The notes below the pieces were generated by a model. That model saw only the letters and a list, made by a program, of their open reading frames with translations. It searched no databases and was not told the origin of the DNA. From Sphingopyxis sp. QXT-31 (GTDB lineage Bacteria > Pseudomonadota > Alphaproteobacteria > Sphingomonadales > Sphingomonadaceae), in contig NZ_CP019449.1 of assembly GCF_001984035.1 (NCBI RefSeq), positions 1,178,001 through 1,242,000 of the forward strand: a stretch of DNA of 64,000 bases. The letters run 5' to 3'. Below are positions 7,506 through 15,313 of this stretch, one piece after another; the stretch's first letter is position 1; each line of letters opens with the position of its first letter. The position numbers were made by a program, and so were the translations under genes.

Positions 7506-7588
7506 TTGGAAATATCCCATAGACTTCGAAATGTTACCATTTGATAAATTTCCAACGATTTTGATTGCGATCATTGGATATTAATCAT
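7506..7588. promoter_or_regulatory. Right operator cluster between repressor and Cro-like genes
   Basis: Three related 15-bp sites lie between the divergent repressor and Cro-like genes. They are 7506-7520 (TTGGAAATATCCCAT, weaker), 7541-7555 (TTGATAAATTTCCAA, identical to 6103-6117) and 7574-7588 (TTGGATATTAATCAT, 12 of 15 matches). A triple operator with graded matches is the layout of lambda OR. A possible -35 (TTGATT, 7561-7566) for the rightward promoter overlaps this cluster. Confidence 0.75.
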
Positions 7589-7599
7589 AGGTCGGAGGG

Positions 7600-7812
7600 A
7601 TGCAGACACCCCTCGAAAAGAGCCTCCTGGCTGAAGTCGAAGCCTTTCTTGAGCGGACGGAGGTTGCCCCATCGAGGCTTGGTCTCGACGCGCTGAACGA
7701 CGGCGCGGTCGTAAGCCAGCTTCGCGCCGGAACGCGTTCGCTCTCTTTGAAAAATGCTGACCGTCTCCTCGCTTATATGCGGGACTATCGCGCGCCCTCC
7801 GAGAAGGGCTGA
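7600..7812 (+). CDS. Small Cro-like HTH protein
   Basis: A 70-aa protein, first gene rightward from the operator cluster. The segment VAPSRLGLDALNDGAVVSQL with RSLSLKNADRLLAYMR matches small XRE-like regulators common in sphingomonad phages (a helix-turn-helix with a following helix). By position and size it could act as Cro, competing with the repressor for the 7506-7588 sites. The GGAGG is unusually close to the ATG, so the exact start is less sure. Confidence 0.78.
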   Translation: MQTPLEKSLLAEVEAFLERTEVAPSRLGLDALNDGAVVSQLRAGTRSLSLKNADRLLAYMRDYRAPSEKG

Positions 7813-7817
7813 CTGCG

Positions 7818-8816
7818 ATGCATCGCACCGAGCGTCGATCAATCTCTGCTGCCGACTTAAACTACGCCGCCGAGTTTCGGCGGCGCGTCGACGAGCTCAA
7901 AGCCAGTGTGCTCATGTCGGGCGTCGTCGGTCGCGCGACCGCGCTCAAGCGCTCGGGCCGCGAGTATAAGGGCCTCTGCCCGTTCCACGGTGAGAACTCG
8001 CCCAGCTTCTTCGTGAACGACGCGAAGGGATTCGGGCACTGCTTCGGCTGCGGGTGGCACGGCGACCAGATCAAGTTCGTCATGGAGCGCGAAGGCTGCG
8101 GCTTTCGTGAGGCGTATCAGCGGCTCGCCAATGATGATCTGCCGACATGGTCGCCGGCCGAGCGCCAGAAAGCAGCAGCCGAAGACCGGCTCGATGACCT
8201 CGAAAAGGAGGAGTGGGCGCGCAAGTTCTTCAAGGCCTCGGCGCCGGTCGCCGAGACGCCGGGCAGGATATATCTGCGGGCGCGCGGCGTCACGATTGAG
8301 CCCCCGCCGTTCGTCCGCTTCGGCATGGTGCCGTCGTGGCGCGATAAGGAAACCGGTGAATGGGGCCGCAACCGCCCTGCCCTTGTTTGCGGGGCGCAGG
8401 ACGGCACCGGCGCCGTGGTCGGCATCCAGCGGATATTCTTCAAGAACGACGACCCTGCGCTCGGCAAGAAGGATTGCAAGCTGAGCCTCGGCTCGATCCG
8501 CGGCTCGGCTCTCCGCCTGGGCGAGGCCGAGCCCGTCATCATCATGGCCGAGGGGCCGGAAGATGGCTTGTCGATCATGCAGGAGGGGCCGGGACACCCG
8601 GTCTGGGTGCCGTTCGGCACGAGTATGATGCCCTCGGTTCAACTGCCGCCGATCGTTCGCAAGGTCATCATCGCCGAACAGAACAACACGGCCGGTCGCA
8701 TCGCCGCCGCCAAGGCGGCTATCGCGCTTTCGGATCTCGGGCTTGAGGTTGCCAGTGCTCGACCGGGCGACCAGTTCGACGACTGGAACGACCAGCTGCG
8801 CGCGGTGACGGCATGA
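7818..8816 (+). CDS. DnaG-type phage primase (CHC2 zinc finger plus Toprim)
   Basis: A 332-aa primase-like protein. The CHC2 zinc finger has Cys54, His57, Cys75 and Cys78 (CPFHGENSP through CFGCGWHGD). The Toprim domain begins at EGPEDGLS (245-252), and later acidic residues are in DQFDDWNDQ near the C-terminus. It would make RNA primers for phage DNA synthesis. It lacks a helicase domain. Its stop overlaps the next gene, which carries a DUF3987-like fold and may supply the partner. Confidence 0.93.
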   Translation: MHRTERRSISAADLNYAAEFRRRVDELKASVLMSGVVGRATALKRSGREYKGLCPFHGENSPSFFVNDAKGFGHCFGCGWHGDQIKFVMEREGCGFREAYQRLANDDLPTWSPAERQKAAAEDRLDDLEKEEWARKFFKASAPVAETPGRIYLRARGVTIEPPPFVRFGMVPSWRDKETGEWGRNRPALVCGAQDGTGAVVGIQRIFFKNDDPALGKKDCKLSLGSIRGSALRLGEAEPVIIMAEGPEDGLSIMQEGPGHPVWVPFGTSMMPSVQLPPIVRKVIIAEQNNTAGRIAAAKAAIALSDLGLEVASARPGDQFDDWNDQLRAVTA

Positions 8817-10342
8817 GCGGGCGCTTCAACGACCAGTTCGCAGATGCGGCGCCCACCGTCGTGCAACCGCTCGACATCATGGGCGACAAGGGCAACCAGG
8901 CCGAATATCCGGTTGAGGCGCTTGGGCCGGTGCTGGCGGCGGCGGTCGCCGCAGGAGTAGATGCTACATTCGTGCCGGTGTCGATCGCTGCGCAGTGCTG
9001 CCTCGCAGCGATCTCGCTCGCCGGGCAGGGTCACTTCGACGTCGAGCTGCCAACCGGACAGAGGCGGCCGACGTCGCTCAGCCTCGTTACCATCGCCGAG
9101 AGCGGCGACCGCAAATCGGCCTGCGACGACTACATGATGGCTCCGGTCTGGGCTTTTCAGGAAAAGCTCGAGGATGATTTTCAGGCCCGGAAGGCGAACA
9201 CGCTGATCGAGCAGTCGGCGTGGGACGAAGCGAAGAAACAAGCGACGCAAACTCACAAGAAGGGTGGCCAAGCCGCCCTTGCGCAGGCCTACCGCGATCT
9301 CGGCCCGCGTCCAGAGGGTCCGCCCGACCCGACTATCGTGATGCGCAGCGGAACAACGCAGGCGCTGGTCAAGCGGTATATCAGCGGTCGCCCGTCGATG
9401 GGCCTCATGTCCGACGAGGGCGGGTCGTGGCTCGGCGGCTACGGCATGACTCCCGATAATCAGCTTCTGACCATATCGCTGCTGAGCGACTTCTGGGACG
9501 GTAGGGCGGTGCAGATCAACACGGTCGGCGAGGGCTTCACAGCGCTCAAGGGGCGCCGGCTCGCCTTCCACCTCATGATTCAGCCGTTCCTCGCCGGTCG
9601 CCTCCTCGGCAACGCCGAGGCGCAGGGGCAAGGGTTCTTGAGCCGCCTCCTCGTCGCGGCTCCCGAGAGCAAAGCCGGATCGAGGTTCGTCGATCCTGAC
9701 CGTCGCCAAAGCCCGGAGCATCGCGCGGCGATCGGGACTTTCCGCGAACGGCTCAGCACGATCATTTCTGCGCCATTGCCCATGGTCGACGACACGCCGG
9801 TCTTGAAGCCCGAGCCCGTCATCTTTTCCGATCAGGCGAAAGCTATGTGGTGGGCGTTCTACAATGCGCTTGAAGCGCGCCTCGGCCCCGAGGGCGACCT
9901 CAAGGAGGTGAAAGGCTTCGTCGGCAAGCTGCCGGAGCAAGCTGCGCGGCTTGCAGTCAATCTCGCAGCCTTCGAGCAAGGCGCTCGCCTGCGCGAGCTG
10001 GACGCGCCGACGCTGGCGCGCGGTATCCAGCTCGCCGAGTTTTATCTGTCCGAAGCCGTGAGGCTATTCGGGAAGCCCAGCACCGACCCGCTCATGGCAG
10101 ACGCTCAACTCCTCTCAGACTGGCTGCGCGAAAAATGGACCGAGAACCTGATCTCCGCGAAGGCAATCGCGCAGTTCGGCCCGAGCCGACTTCGCCGCGG
10201 GGGAGACCATATCGCCGCCCTGATCGATGTCCTCGTACGTCACGAACATCTCTCGGACCAGCTGCCCGGCGGCGGCATGGTAAGCGGCGCCAAGGTCCGT
10301 AAGGCTTGGCGCCTGCAGATGCGCGAGGCCCGCAATGGCTAG
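8813..10342 (+). CDS. DUF3987-type phage replication-associated protein
   Basis: A 509-aa protein like the DUF3987 proteins found next to phage and plasmid primases. It has the typical segments LSLVTIAESGDRKSACDDYM (a P-loop-like site, GDRKS), VMRSGTTQALVKR, LMSDEGGSWLGGYGM (acidic motif) and LLSDFWDGRAVQ. The family is thought to be a divergent helicase or primase-helicase ATPase; the activity is not proven. It overlaps the primase stop in an ATGA, so the two are co-translated. Confidence 0.85.
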   Translation: MSGRFNDQFADAAPTVVQPLDIMGDKGNQAEYPVEALGPVLAAAVAAGVDATFVPVSIAAQCCLAAISLAGQGHFDVELPTGQRRPTSLSLVTIAESGDRKSACDDYMMAPVWAFQEKLEDDFQARKANTLIEQSAWDEAKKQATQTHKKGGQAALAQAYRDLGPRPEGPPDPTIVMRSGTTQALVKRYISGRPSMGLMSDEGGSWLGGYGMTPDNQLLTISLLSDFWDGRAVQINTVGEGFTALKGRRLAFHLMIQPFLAGRLLGNAEAQGQGFLSRLLVAAPESKAGSRFVDPDRRQSPEHRAAIGTFRERLSTIISAPLPMVDDTPVLKPEPVIFSDQAKAMWWAFYNALEARLGPEGDLKEVKGFVGKLPEQAARLAVNLAAFEQGARLRELDAPTLARGIQLAEFYLSEAVRLFGKPSTDPLMADAQLLSDWLREKWTENLISAKAIAQFGPSRLRRGGDHIAALIDVLVRHEHLSDQLPGGGMVSGAKVRKAWRLQMREARNG

Positions 10343-10916
10343 CGCATTCGATCCCTCGGCGTTCATCGCCGCCGAAGCGTCGCGGCCGGTAGCGATCGGT
10401 AGCGATGATTTCTCGATGTTGCGCGCAGCGTCGAAACCCGCAGAAATCCGCGCCATTCCGGCCGTCCCGTGCAAGACGGTAGCGAAAGTAGCAACTGTAG
10501 CAGGCCCCAGCGCCGAAAATGAACTTTCCGATGCTGTCGTAAAGTTGCCGTGGGATGGCTATCTTCTGCCCTGGTCGGGATCGCCCTGCCCGTCATTCAT
10601 CCGCCCAGAGATATTCGACGAGATCACGAACGAGGCCGTCGCCGTCTCGCGCCGCTGGGGCGCTCAGGCGATTGAGGCCGGCTGGTCGACGATTGATCTA
10701 TTCGGCTGCTGGCGTCATCCGCAGTACCGCCGCGTCGACTGCAACGGTCTCGTGGCGTCGATTGTCGGGCTGCTCACGCCAGTGCGGGTGACGGCGCTGT
10801 CGCCGACACGCGCCGATCTCACCGATCATCTCGGCAATGTCATGCGGTTTTATCGTCGGCCGATGCCGTTCGCTGTCCATCTCTGGGAGGCATATGCCAT
10901 GCCAGCAGGCCCGTAA
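10335..10916 (+). CDS. Hypothetical phage protein following the replication genes
   Basis: A 193-aa protein that overlaps the previous gene by 8 bases. The first 65 residues are low-complexity, encoded partly by repeated GTAGC pentamers. The rest holds the conserved-looking segment RRWGAQAIEAGWSTIDLFGCW and VRVTALSPTRADLTD. Similar C-terminal parts occur in proteins encoded beside primases in sphingomonad mobile elements, but no function is known. No membrane segment was seen. Confidence 0.78.
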   Translation: MASAFDPSAFIAAEASRPVAIGSDDFSMLRAASKPAEIRAIPAVPCKTVAKVATVAGPSAENELSDAVVKLPWDGYLLPWSGSPCPSFIRPEIFDEITNEAVAVSRRWGAQAIEAGWSTIDLFGCWRHPQYRRVDCNGLVASIVGLLTPVRVTALSPTRADLTDHLGNVMRFYRRPMPFAVHLWEAYAMPAGP

Positions 10917-11105
10917 GAGTAGCAATGAGGTTGCTACTCTTCGCTACACCGGCGCGCTTTGATGCCCTTCCATCTACTCCCGCAACTGAGGAGTGGAATG
11001 AATATCCTATTGTTTTCTCTATATTTTCAGAGGTTTTAACATGACGATGAGGGGCGATCTTCGAAGTGTAGCGCAGGGGGCCGCTACAGTTGCTACACTT
11101 GCTAC
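10389..11105. repeat. Cluster of GTAGC/GCTAC repeats
   Basis: GTAGC or its complement occurs at 10389, 10399, 10479, 10488, 10497, 10919, 10933, 10943, 11069, 11083, 11092 and 11101, often 9 bp apart. At 10915-10941 two copies form a perfect 11-bp hairpin (arms around TGAGG). At 11068-11089 two more form a 7-bp inverted repeat. The cluster flanks the gap between the replication genes and the NusG-like gene. Confidence 0.7.
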
Positions 11106-11757
11106 TCTCCCGCACTCGCGCTGGTGCATCCTCTCGACCAGCGGCGGCCGCACCCTGCCCCTCGCCCGGTCACTCGACGCCGCCGGGCTCGATGCCTGGG
11201 CGCCGGTGCGCACCCTCCGCCGTCCGATGCCGGGGCAGCGCCGCGCGCGCTACCTCGGCCTGCGGCCCCGCATGAGGGAGATCGACTATGCCATCTTGCC
11301 GGGCTTCGTCTTCGTCGGCGCCGAGCACCTCGACGACCTCGCGCGTATCGCCCTCGACGACGCGCTGCTGCATCCGCCCTTCTCGGTCTTCCAGATGGCG
11401 GGGCGGGTGCCGTTGATCGGCAGCGCAAGCCTAGACGGGCTGCGCGAGGAGGAGGCCGACGCCGCGGTCGCCATTCAAGCCCAGCGGGACGCCGAGACGC
11501 GAGCGCAGGCCCAGCGCGCGCGGGCCGAGCAGATGCGCACCGATCGGGCACGGCGCACGGCACTGCGCCGCGAGCGCCGCGACTTCGAGCAAGGTGCGAG
11601 GGTGGCGGTGCTCGACATGCCGTCGATGGCGGGGATGATCGGCAGCGTGGAGAGTTCGTCCGGCACGAAGGCGACGATCCATTTCGGCGGTTCGCTGACG
11701 ATGGAAATAGAGGCTTGGCAGGTGATTCCCGCTCCGCTATTGGACGGGCACGCCTGA
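11041..11757 (+). CDS. NusG/RfaH-like transcription elongation factor, putative late antiterminator
   Basis: A 238-aa protein with the two-domain layout of NusG paralogues. An NGN-like domain (about 27-130) starts with RWCILSTSGGRTLPLARSLD, continues with LDAWAPVR and has the hallmark AILPGFVFVGAE. A long charged helix (133-182) follows, then a KOW domain (184-230) with FEQGARVAVLDMPSMAGMIG. Chromosomal NusG is shorter and lacks this charged insert. It sits where lambda has Q, between replication and late genes. It probably binds RNA polymerase so that transcripts read through into the 25-kb late operon; this is inference from family and place. Confidence 0.82.
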   Translation: MTMRGDLRSVAQGAATVATLATLPHSRWCILSTSGGRTLPLARSLDAAGLDAWAPVRTLRRPMPGQRRARYLGLRPRMREIDYAILPGFVFVGAEHLDDLARIALDDALLHPPFSVFQMAGRVPLIGSASLDGLREEEADAAVAIQAQRDAETRAQAQRARAEQMRTDRARRTALRRERRDFEQGARVAVLDMPSMAGMIGSVESSSGTKATIHFGGSLTMEIEAWQVIPAPLLDGHA

Positions 11758-11969
11758 CGGCGTCGCTGCTCAAGCAGCAGGCGGGGATAGACGATCTTGG
11801 TCACCATGCCATTGCGCTCCCCGACCAAACGCAGGAAGCCTGTGCTTCCGGCGCTGTGCAACGCAATTCAGGAATGCGAAGACCCAGGACCAATCAGGTC
11901 ACGGCACGTCTAGCCCGGCCCGAGGGAGCCGTGAACGGAATCCCTCGCCCCTTCTCGACGGGAGCAGCC

Positions 11970-12140
11970 ATGCCCCAGCCCGACATCGTCGCCCTGCTGC
12001 AGGACATCGCGCGCGACGTTCACGACGCGGCGTTCGACTTCATGGAGCCAGCACGCGACCGGCGCGACGCCGAGGGCCGCATCGCCCGCATCGAGGATCT
12101 GGCAGCACGCCTGCGATCGACAGTGCGCGGGCATGGGTGA
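11970..12140 (+). CDS. Small hypothetical phage protein (56 aa)
   Basis: A 56-aa helical protein (MPQPDIVALLQDIARDVHDA then RIARIEDLAARLR), preceded by GGGAG. It overlaps the start of the HNH gene by 8 bases. The open frame extends far upstream, but that part lies opposite the NusG-like coding sequence and is a shadow. The 212-bp stretch before it has no gene and holds a GGAAGC/GCTTCC hairpin at 11834-11849. Function unknown. Confidence 0.6.
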   Translation: MPQPDIVALLQDIARDVHDAAFDFMEPARDRRDAEGRIARIEDLAARLRSTVRGHG

Positions 12141-12438
12141 ACGCCTCCGAGGTCGGGCCGGGCAGAAGGCTCGAGCCCGCCGCCTCGCCCGCACCGATGG
12201 CTTATGCGAACGCTGCCTCGACCGCGGCATCGTGCGCCTGGCTGACGAGGTCAACCACAAGGTGCCGCTCGATCATGGCGGCGAGGACGTCGACGAGAAC
12301 ACCGAGAACCTGTGCAAGCCGTGTCACCTTGGGGTCACCGCAGAGCAGTTCGGACATGCCGCCCCGATCAAGGGGCGAGGCATAGGACGCGACGGCCGGC
12401 CGACCAGCCCCGACCATCCTTGGAACAGGAGCGGATGA
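12133..12438 (+). CDS. HNH endonuclease
   Basis: A 101-aa HNH nuclease. The motif is complete: CERC pair, VNHKVPLDHGG with the paired His residues, NTENLCKPCH with Asn and the second CxxC. HNH proteins directly before P27-type small terminases are characteristic of cos-packaging HK97-like phages, where they help the terminase cut the genome ends. It overlaps both neighbours (8 and 4 bases). Confidence 0.92.
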   Translation: MGERLRGRAGQKARARRLARTDGLCERCLDRGIVRLADEVNHKVPLDHGGEDVDENTENLCKPCHLGVTAEQFGHAAPIKGRGIGRDGRPTSPDHPWNRSG

Positions 12439-12614
12439 TGAACATCGAAGCCACCCTATCGGCCCGCCAGCGCTTCTGGACGAAGCCCGCGCTCATGGTC
12501 GCAGCCGTCACCTGCGCGCTGGTCGAGTACGTCTCGCCCGGTGCCGCTGCCGTGCTCGGTGACTACGCTGCCAAGATTATAGGTCGGTACGGCTTCAAGT
12601 TCGAGGTGCAATGA
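12435..12614 (+). CDS. Small one-helix membrane protein
   Basis: A 59-aa protein coupled by ATGA overlaps to the HNH gene before it and the gene after it. Residues about 17-42 (PALMVAAVTCALVEYVSPGA) are hydrophobic enough for one membrane helix. Function unknown. It is not placed with the lysis genes, so calling it a holin would not be justified. Confidence 0.65.
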   Translation: MMNIEATLSARQRFWTKPALMVAAVTCALVEYVSPGAAAVLGDYAAKIIGRYGFKFEVQ

Positions 12615-12898
12615 TGCTGACTGTCCTGCAGGTCCACGAGGCCGCCACCCTGATCCACGACCGCGAGCGCCTGACGATCGCCCTCGCCCAGCCGGGCGCC
12701 GGCCTGCGGGGCGTAGGACCGTTCAGCGACGCGTGGCTCGTCGAGGCCATCGCACCCGTCTATCGCGCCACGCTCGTTGCCCGCCTTGGGGAGATCGACA
12801 CGAAGCTGCGCGCCCTCGGCGTCGACCCTGCCAGTGCGCCCGACGTCGACCAGTCGCCTTGGGATGCAATGACGCGACCGCACGTCGACGCCAGCTGA
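12611..12898 (+). CDS. Hypothetical phage protein (95 aa)
   Basis: A soluble, helical 95-aa protein (MLTVLQVHEAATLIHDRERL, later TLVARLGEIDTKLRALGVDP) between the HNH and small terminase genes. Its ATG overlaps the previous stop. No family is recognised; similar short proteins often sit just before terminase genes. Confidence 0.68.
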   Translation: MMLTVLQVHEAATLIHDRERLTIALAQPGAGLRGVGPFSDAWLVEAIAPVYRATLVARLGEIDTKLRALGVDPASAPDVDQSPWDAMTRPHVDAS

Positions 12899-13026
12899 CA
12901 CGAGGGGCGGCGATCCCAATGGATCGACCGCCACCCCCCGGTCAAAAGGGTGGGAGGGCGCCAAAGGGGACACCCGGCGGCCCATGCACACGCAGCGAGA
13001 CCAATTTTCAGGTAAAAAGTTCGGGG

Positions 13027-13043
13027 CATCCCCGAAGGGGATG
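13027..13043 (+). promoter_or_regulatory. Hairpin covering the ribosome site of the small terminase gene
   Basis: CATCCCC and GGGGATG form a perfect 7-bp stem with a GAA loop, ending 7 bases before the terS ATG. The only Shine-Dalgarno-like stretch (GGGGA) lies inside the stem, so the fold could hold back translation of the small terminase. Confidence 0.45.
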
Positions 13044-13050
13044 ACGTGTC

Positions 13051-13497
13051 ATGAGCCTCACCGCGATCGAGGGAACTGGCGCAATCGTGCCGGAACCCGA
13101 CTGGACCCTGCTACTAACTGACGATCTGGAGCGCGCCGCCGCTTCCGAGCATTGGCGGCGCATCACGACCGAGCTTAAGGACCGCGAGTTGCTCGCCCCG
13201 GCGAACGCTCACGCCATCCAGCGCCTCGTCATCGCCTATCTCGTCTTCGATCGCGCCGCGCGCGAGGTCGCCGAGAACGGCGCGGTCATGAAGCCGAAGC
13301 GCGGCAACCCGAAAGCCATCGCCCGCCTGTCCCCGTACTTCACCGCCATGCGCGAGGCCGGGTCTGACGCTGATCGGCAAGAGCAGGAGCTTGGCATTGC
13401 TCCGCGTCGTCGCTCTGGCGCGGGCAAGGTCGCGAAGCGGACTGTCCGCCGCACCGGTGCCGACGCCTATCTGAAGAACCGCGGCGGCGGTGCCTAA
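13051..13497 (+). CDS. terS: Terminase small subunit, P27 family
   Basis: A 148-aa DNA-packaging recognition protein. It shows the P27-type layout: helical core (AASEHWRRITTELKDRELL, NAHAIQRLVIAYLVFDRAAR), a central NPKAIARLSPYFTAMREAG segment and a basic C-terminal tail. It would bind the cos region and load the large subunit. It lies between HNH and TerL, the standard order, and overlaps the terL start by 8 bases. Confidence 0.88.
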   Translation: MSLTAIEGTGAIVPEPDWTLLLTDDLERAAASEHWRRITTELKDRELLAPANAHAIQRLVIAYLVFDRAAREVAENGAVMKPKRGNPKAIARLSPYFTAMREAGSDADRQEQELGIAPRRRSGAGKVAKRTVRRTGADAYLKNRGGGA

Positions 13498-15301
13498 CCG
13501 CTTCCTCGCCGATCCCGACCCGACGACCGCCTGGGCGAAAGCTGCCGTCGACGGGAAGCTGTTCGTTGTCGGCGATCTGGTTCGGTACGCTGCCGAGCGT
13601 CATCTGCGCGACATCCGCGACGGCGAGGCTCGCGGCATCTATTGGCGGCCGGAGGAAGCCGCCCACTTTCTGAACTTCCTCCCCTCGGTGTTTCAGGTCA
13701 CCGACGGCCCCGCGGCCGGAGAACCGTTCCACCCGTTGGAGTGGCATACATTCGCCGGCGGTAGCCTGTTCGGCTGGCGCACCGCGACCAATCGCTGGCG
13801 ATTTCGCACCGGCTGGCTCGAAACCGGCAAGGGACAGGCAAAATCGCCGTTCATGGGCGCGATCGGCGTCTACATCATGGGCTGGTGCGACATCGCCCGC
13901 GCGCAGTGCTACGCCATCGGCGAGGACAAGGCGACCGCGAACGTCCTCTTTCGCGACGCGGTCGCAATGTGCCGGGCGGACATCCCCGGCGGTGACGAGG
14001 GGGAAAGCCTCGAAGGTCTCGGCGAGGTCGTCATCCGCGGCGAGCTGGAGAACGCGTGGAAGATCGAGCACCCGGATAGCGGGTCATTCTTCCAGCCTAT
14101 CGCCAGCGGCGAATCTCAGTCGGGGCCTCGCCCCTCCTATGTTGCCGGCGACGAGATCCACGAGCTTAAATCGGAATCGGCTCTGCTGACGTGGAAAGCG
14201 GCGATCGACAAGGTGGCGGGCAATGCACTGATGCTGCTCGGGACCAACACGCCCGGCACGACGCAGCACGTCGGCACCAGCTACTCGAATATGTACCAGT
14301 CGATCGTGAAGGGCGAGGCGCGCGATGATACGGCGTTCGCGTTCATCGCTCGCATCGACAAGGCCGACCGCGAGACCGTCTTCGAGAATGAAAAGTGCTG
14401 GCCGAAGTCGCTTCCGGCGCTCGGCGAGACCTTTCCGATCGAGAACATCCGCGAGACCGTCAATTCAGCGCGGTTGCGCCCGTCGACGAAGTCGAGCGTC
14501 AAGCGCCTGTATTTCGGCATCGACACCGCCGCGGCGGACTTCTGGATAAGCGAGGAAAAATGGTCTGCGGTGCAGGGCGCGGTCGACAGCCGCGCGATGA
14601 TCGGCCGCAAATGCTGGCTGTCCCTCGACCTCGCGCAGAAGAACGATCTTACCGCCCTCTCGGCAGCGTGGGAGTTGCCCGAGTTGCTCGCGGTCAAGAC
14701 GTGGTACTGGACCGCGAAAGAGGGGCTTGAGGAGCGCGCCGACGCCGACAAGGCGCCGTACCTTGACTGGGTCGAAGACAAATATCTCACCGCGACGCCC
14801 GGCGCGACGATCGATTACACCTTCGTCGCGCAGCAGGTCGCCGAGATGGACGCCGAGCACGATATTCAGGCGCTTTTCGTCGACTCCGCGTTTCTGTCGG
14901 CCTTCACCGACGCCTGCGACGAAGTTGGGCTCGAGTACTGGATTTACGAGGGGCCGGGCAAGCCTGAGGGGCGCGGCCTCAAGATCATCCGCCACGCGCA
15001 GGGCCAGAAGATCAATTTCGAGGAGCGGCAAATCTGTATGCCGCACTCGATCACCCGCACCGAGGACCGCATTCTAGAGGGTCGCGTGCTGATTGACGCC
15101 TCGCCGGTCACCTACAGTTGCGCGGCGAACGCGGTTGTCGAGGCCGACGGCCTCGGAAACCGCATGTTCAACAAGAAGCGCTCCCGCGGCCGGATCGACG
15201 GCATGGTGACGGTCGCGATGGTCATTGGCGGCGCGACCGCCAACGAGAAGCCGAAGAAGAAGTCGGTCTACGCCACCCGCGGCGTCATCCGCATCAAGTG
15301 A
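13490..15301 (+). CDS. terL: Terminase large subunit
   Basis: A 603-aa packaging motor with ATPase and nuclease domains. A Walker A-type loop ETGKGQAKS is at 111-119, Walker B with catalytic Glu is VAGDEIHE (218-225), and a coupling motif LLGTNTPG follows near 250. The nuclease half begins at LSLDLAQKNDLTAL (about 378-390) and has a second acidic site in ALFVDSAF and a third near RGRIDGMV at the C-terminus. Start is GTG, overlapping terS. It cuts the concatemer and drives DNA into the prohead. Confidence 0.95.
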   Translation: MPNRFLADPDPTTAWAKAAVDGKLFVVGDLVRYAAERHLRDIRDGEARGIYWRPEEAAHFLNFLPSVFQVTDGPAAGEPFHPLEWHTFAGGSLFGWRTATNRWRFRTGWLETGKGQAKSPFMGAIGVYIMGWCDIARAQCYAIGEDKATANVLFRDAVAMCRADIPGGDEGESLEGLGEVVIRGELENAWKIEHPDSGSFFQPIASGESQSGPRPSYVAGDEIHELKSESALLTWKAAIDKVAGNALMLLGTNTPGTTQHVGTSYSNMYQSIVKGEARDDTAFAFIARIDKADRETVFENEKCWPKSLPALGETFPIENIRETVNSARLRPSTKSSVKRLYFGIDTAAADFWISEEKWSAVQGAVDSRAMIGRKCWLSLDLAQKNDLTALSAAWELPELLAVKTWYWTAKEGLEERADADKAPYLDWVEDKYLTATPGATIDYTFVAQQVAEMDAEHDIQALFVDSAFLSAFTDACDEVGLEYWIYEGPGKPEGRGLKIIRHAQGQKINFEERQICMPHSITRTEDRILEGRVLIDASPVTYSCAANAVVEADGLGNRMFNKKRSRGRIDGMVTVAMVIGGATANEKPKKKSVYATRGVIRIK

Positions 15302-15313
15302 CGAGGAGGCGGA

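Noticed and set aside
7490..7555. N-terminal extension of the repressor to the ATG at 7555
   Set aside because: It would bury two operator copies in the coding region and lacks a ribosome site, while the TTG at 7489 has GGAG at good spacing.
11124..11969. Upstream 282 codons of the frame that ends at 12140
   Set aside because: Overlaps the NusG-like gene in another frame with Arg/Ala/Gly-rich composition; only the last 56 codons have a ribosome site.
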